Part shown: piece by piece, positions 13,822 through 16,107 of the stretch
Layout: each line of letters begins with the position of its first letter
Numbering within the stretch: the first letter of the stretch is position 1
DNA from: an uncultured Veillonella sp.
Lineage (GTDB): Bacteria > Bacillota > Negativicutes > Veillonellales > Veillonellaceae
Length of the DNA stretch: 16,107 nt
Assembly (NCBI RefSeq): GCF_938010505.1
Contig: NZ_CALLVP010000132.1
Span: 1 to 16,107 of the forward strand
Direction: 5' to 3'
Notes under the pieces: generated by a model
The model's database searches: none
What the model was told of the DNA's origin: nothing
Seen by the model: the letters and a program-made list of their open reading frames with translations, nothing else
Position numbers and translations under genes: made by a program

Positions 13822-16107
13822 CTATTTTTTATAACCTGTATGTTGAATCGGCAAGGACCTACGTGGTTCTCCGTCGATACGACGATATGCATTTGCAATA
13901 GCTGGTGCAATTGGAATACTAGAAATTTCACCAATACCTTTAGCGCCGTATGCATATTGATCTGGTGTCCCCTTTTCAATCAAACTTACATGAATTGGTG
14001 GACATTGTGTTGATCTAAGAAGACCTAAAGTACCATATTTAGCTGTTACATAGCCATCTTTATAAGGGAAGTCTTCTGTTACAGCAAAGCCCATCCCCAT
14101 AATCGCGCCGCCTTCGGCTTGACCAGAACAGGATTGTGGGTTAACTACGCGTCCTACATCATATGCTACATGTAAATTAGCGATTTTATTATCTTCTCCG
14201 ATTGTCGCTACACAAGCACCATAGCCATAGGCAACGTGATTTTTTGGATGTGGTTTATCAGAGTTGAATGGATCTGTTTCACCAAGGAACTCTTCAAAAA
14301 TTTCTACACCATTTAGTTCTTCTAATGTTTTGGTTTCTAACATTTCTTTTAAGCGAAGACTTGCTTTACGCGTTGCTTCACCAGTAAATAATGTTTGACG
14401 AGACGCAGTGGTTGTACCAGAGTCTGGTGTACGTACCGTATCAGGACGCTCTACAAATACTTTATCTGCCGTTAAGCCCGTTGTTTCACAAAGTACTTGC
14501 GTCGCCATAGTAGCCATACCTTGACCGATACAAGCTGCACCAGTACGAATATGAACTTTACCATCACGTACTTCTAAAATAACGCGACCTGTATCAGGTA
14601 ATCCTACCCCAATACCACTGTTTTTCAAGCATACTGCAAGACCTGTGCGATCAGATGCATAGTATGCATCTTTTACCGCTTCCAAACATTCTGCCAAGGC
14701 AGTTTCTTCGGAACAAATTTGCCCATTTGGTAAGGAGTCTCCTGGGCGTACAACGTTTTTATAACGGAATTCCCACGGATCCATGCCTACCAACGCGGCT
14801 AATTCATCAATGTTTTGTTCTTGAGCAAAGATAGTTTGTGTTACACCGAATCCACGATATGCACCACCAGGAACCGTATTTGTATAAACACAAACGCCAT
14901 CAAAGGCAAAGTTATCGAAGTGGTAAGGACCAGAAGAATGCGTACCAGCACGTTGTAGTACTGGACCACCTAAGGATGCATAAGCACCACAGTTAGATAC
15001 AATCTTTACCTTACTTGCCACCAAGTTACCTTCTGCATCACAAGCCGTAGTAACATCCATTTCCATCGCATGGCGTTTAGTATGAATATTAATACTTTCT
15101 TGACGGGAGAAGAGAACCTTAGTTGGTTTGCCTGTAAGCCAAGCCACAAGAGAAGCATGATGTTGCACACTCATGTCCTCTTTACCACCAAAGCCACCAC
15201 CTACGAGCATACTATGAACTTTTACAGATTCATCTGAAATACCAAGCATACGAGCTACTTCATGGCGATCATCATAAACATTTTGGCTACCGGAATGGAG
15301 ATGAAGCACATCGCCTTCGCGATATGCTACAGCACATTCAGGTTCCATAAATGCATGGTCCGTTTGTGGAGTAGAGTAGTGGTTTGTTACTACAAATGCA
15401 GCCTCTGCAATCGCTTTATCTACATCCCCACGGGATAATGTTTGGTGAGACAATATATTTCCATTTGGATGTAGTTTAGGTGCATCAGGTTTTAATGCCT
15501 CTAGTGCATCTACTATAGGCTCTAACTCTGTATAATCAACCTCTACGAGTGCAAGCACTTCATCTAAGTATTTCTTTTCAGTTGTTGCTACGAGTGCAAT
15601 AGCATCACCAACATAACGTGTAATATCGCCTTCTGCGATAAATACATCCCAATCTGGCACTAAATGACCAGTCTTATTGAATGGTACATCAGCAGCAGTT
15701 AAAGCTGTTACACAAGCAGGATGTTCAAGTGCTTTGGAAACATCAACGCGATCGACTCTGGCACGTGGATATTTAGAGCGCAATGCCTTAGCATAAATCA
15801 TGCCGTCCATATGAATATCGTCAGCATATAGACCTGTGCCTAGTGCTTTTTCCTCTACATCGACACGATGGAAACGAGCACCTACAGCCGCATTATTATC
15901 CTTATCTGGAACTGGTAAGTTCTCACGAATCATTTTTGCAGCTAGCATAATGCCTTCTTCAATCTTTACATAGCCTGTACAACGACAAATATTACCTAAA
16001 ATAGCCTTTTTAACGTCATCAGTTGTAGGGTCATTATTTTCATCAATCAACGCTTTTGCACTAATAATCATACCTGGTATACAGAAACCACATTGCACCG
16101 CTCCGCA
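13822..16107 (-). CDS. Xanthine dehydrogenase-family molybdenum hydroxylase, [2Fe-2S] and molybdopterin domains fused; 5' end beyond window
   Basis: The reading frame is open through the right edge, so the true start lies outside; 761 residues are visible. They begin CGAVQCGFCIPG, part of the second [2Fe-2S] domain, with cluster cysteines at visible residues 6, 9, 41 and 43 (CRCTGY). A linker follows, and from about residue 78 the molybdopterin-binding subunit with GGGFGGKED (303-311), GGAYRGFGVTQ (414-424), GAACIGQGM (523-531) and GAKGIGE (721-727), whose Glu727 is the expected catalytic base. No FAD domain sits between, as in aldehyde oxidoreductase or selenium-dependent xanthine dehydrogenase-type proteins, so electrons probably leave via a separate carrier or FAD subunit. 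The adjacent purine permease favours xanthine or a related purine as substrate. Confidence 0.9.
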   Translation of the reverse strand, partial: CGAVQCGFCIPGMIISAKALIDENNDPTTDDVKKAILGNICRCTGYVKIEEGIMLAAKMIRENLPVPDKDNNAAVGARFHRVDVEEKALGTGLYADDIHMDGMIYAKALRSKYPRARVDRVDVSKALEHPACVTALTAADVPFNKTGHLVPDWDVFIAEGDITRYVGDAIALVATTEKKYLDEVLALVEVDYTELEPIVDALEALKPDAPKLHPNGNILSHQTLSRGDVDKAIAEAAFVVTNHYSTPQTDHAFMEPECAVAYREGDVLHLHSGSQNVYDDRHEVARMLGISDESVKVHSMLVGGGFGGKEDMSVQHHASLVAWLTGKPTKVLFSRQESINIHTKRHAMEMDVTTACDAEGNLVASKVKIVSNCGAYASLGGPVLQRAGTHSSGPYHFDNFAFDGVCVYTNTVPGGAYRGFGVTQTIFAQEQNIDELAALVGMDPWEFRYKNVVRPGDSLPNGQICSEETALAECLEAVKDAYYASDRTGLAVCLKNSGIGVGLPDTGRVILEVRDGKVHIRTGAACIGQGMATMATQVLCETTGLTADKVFVERPDTVRTPDSGTTTASRQTLFTGEATRKASLRLKEMLETKTLEELNGVEIFEEFLGETDPFNSDKPHPKNHVAYGYGACVATIGEDNKIANLHVAYDVGRVVNPQSCSGQAEGGAIMGMGFAVTEDFPYKDGYVTAKYGTLGLLRSTQCPPIHVSLIEKGTPDQYAYGAKGIGEISSIPIAPAIANAYRRIDGEPRRSLPIQHTGYKK

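Overview
The window looks like a low-GC, AT-rich bacterial chromosome of the Firmicutes type. Purine-rich Shine-Dalgarno sites precede most genes, and the tig-clpP-clpX-lon-engB order is typical of that phylum. My best guess is a Negativicute, probably Veillonella. The guess rests on the overall protein style and on a xanthine dehydrogenase plus purine permease pair, since Veillonella is historically known as a purine fermenter. It is an inference and was not tested by any search. Every gene found is on the minus strand, so transcription runs from high to low coordinates.

Protein quality-control and membrane block (about 8883 down to 1): a promoter with a repeated AATGCAA element drives tig (trigger factor), then clpP, clpX, lon, engB, a long-chain polyprenyl diphosphate synthase, tatC and the start of valS, which runs off the left edge. 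Spacing is very tight: TAATG and ATGA junctions, and gaps of 1 to 36 nt. The exception is a 65-nt gap between clpX and lon that holds a perfect 12-bp hairpin. The block joins nascent-chain folding, regulated proteolysis, ribosome assembly, quinone side-chain synthesis, Tat export and valine charging.

Middle block (8903 to 10810): a stand-alone two-CBS-domain protein with its own terminator and an 11-bp inverted repeat in its leader, then rlmH (23S rRNA pseudouridine methyltransferase), preceded by a YycJ/WalJ-type metallo-beta-lactamase-fold hydrolase with a 2-nt gap.

Right-hand metabolic block (10897 to 16107): a divergent RuBisCO-like protein (form IV-type, not a carboxylase by its residues) with its own likely promoter; a strong terminator; an NCS2 nucleobase permease; and a molybdenum hydroxylase of the xanthine dehydrogenase family, cut by the right edge. 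In this last protein the [2Fe-2S] domain is fused directly to the molybdopterin domain with no FAD domain between. Permease plus hydroxylase form a plausible purine uptake and oxidation unit.

No rRNA, tRNA, CRISPR array, insertion sequence or phage gene was seen, and no gene-free stretch exceeds 300 bases. Most of the window is ordinary housekeeping. The points most worth a second look are the RuBisCO-like protein, the FAD-less hydroxylase beside the permease, and several uncharacterised repeats and hairpins in the short intergenic gaps.
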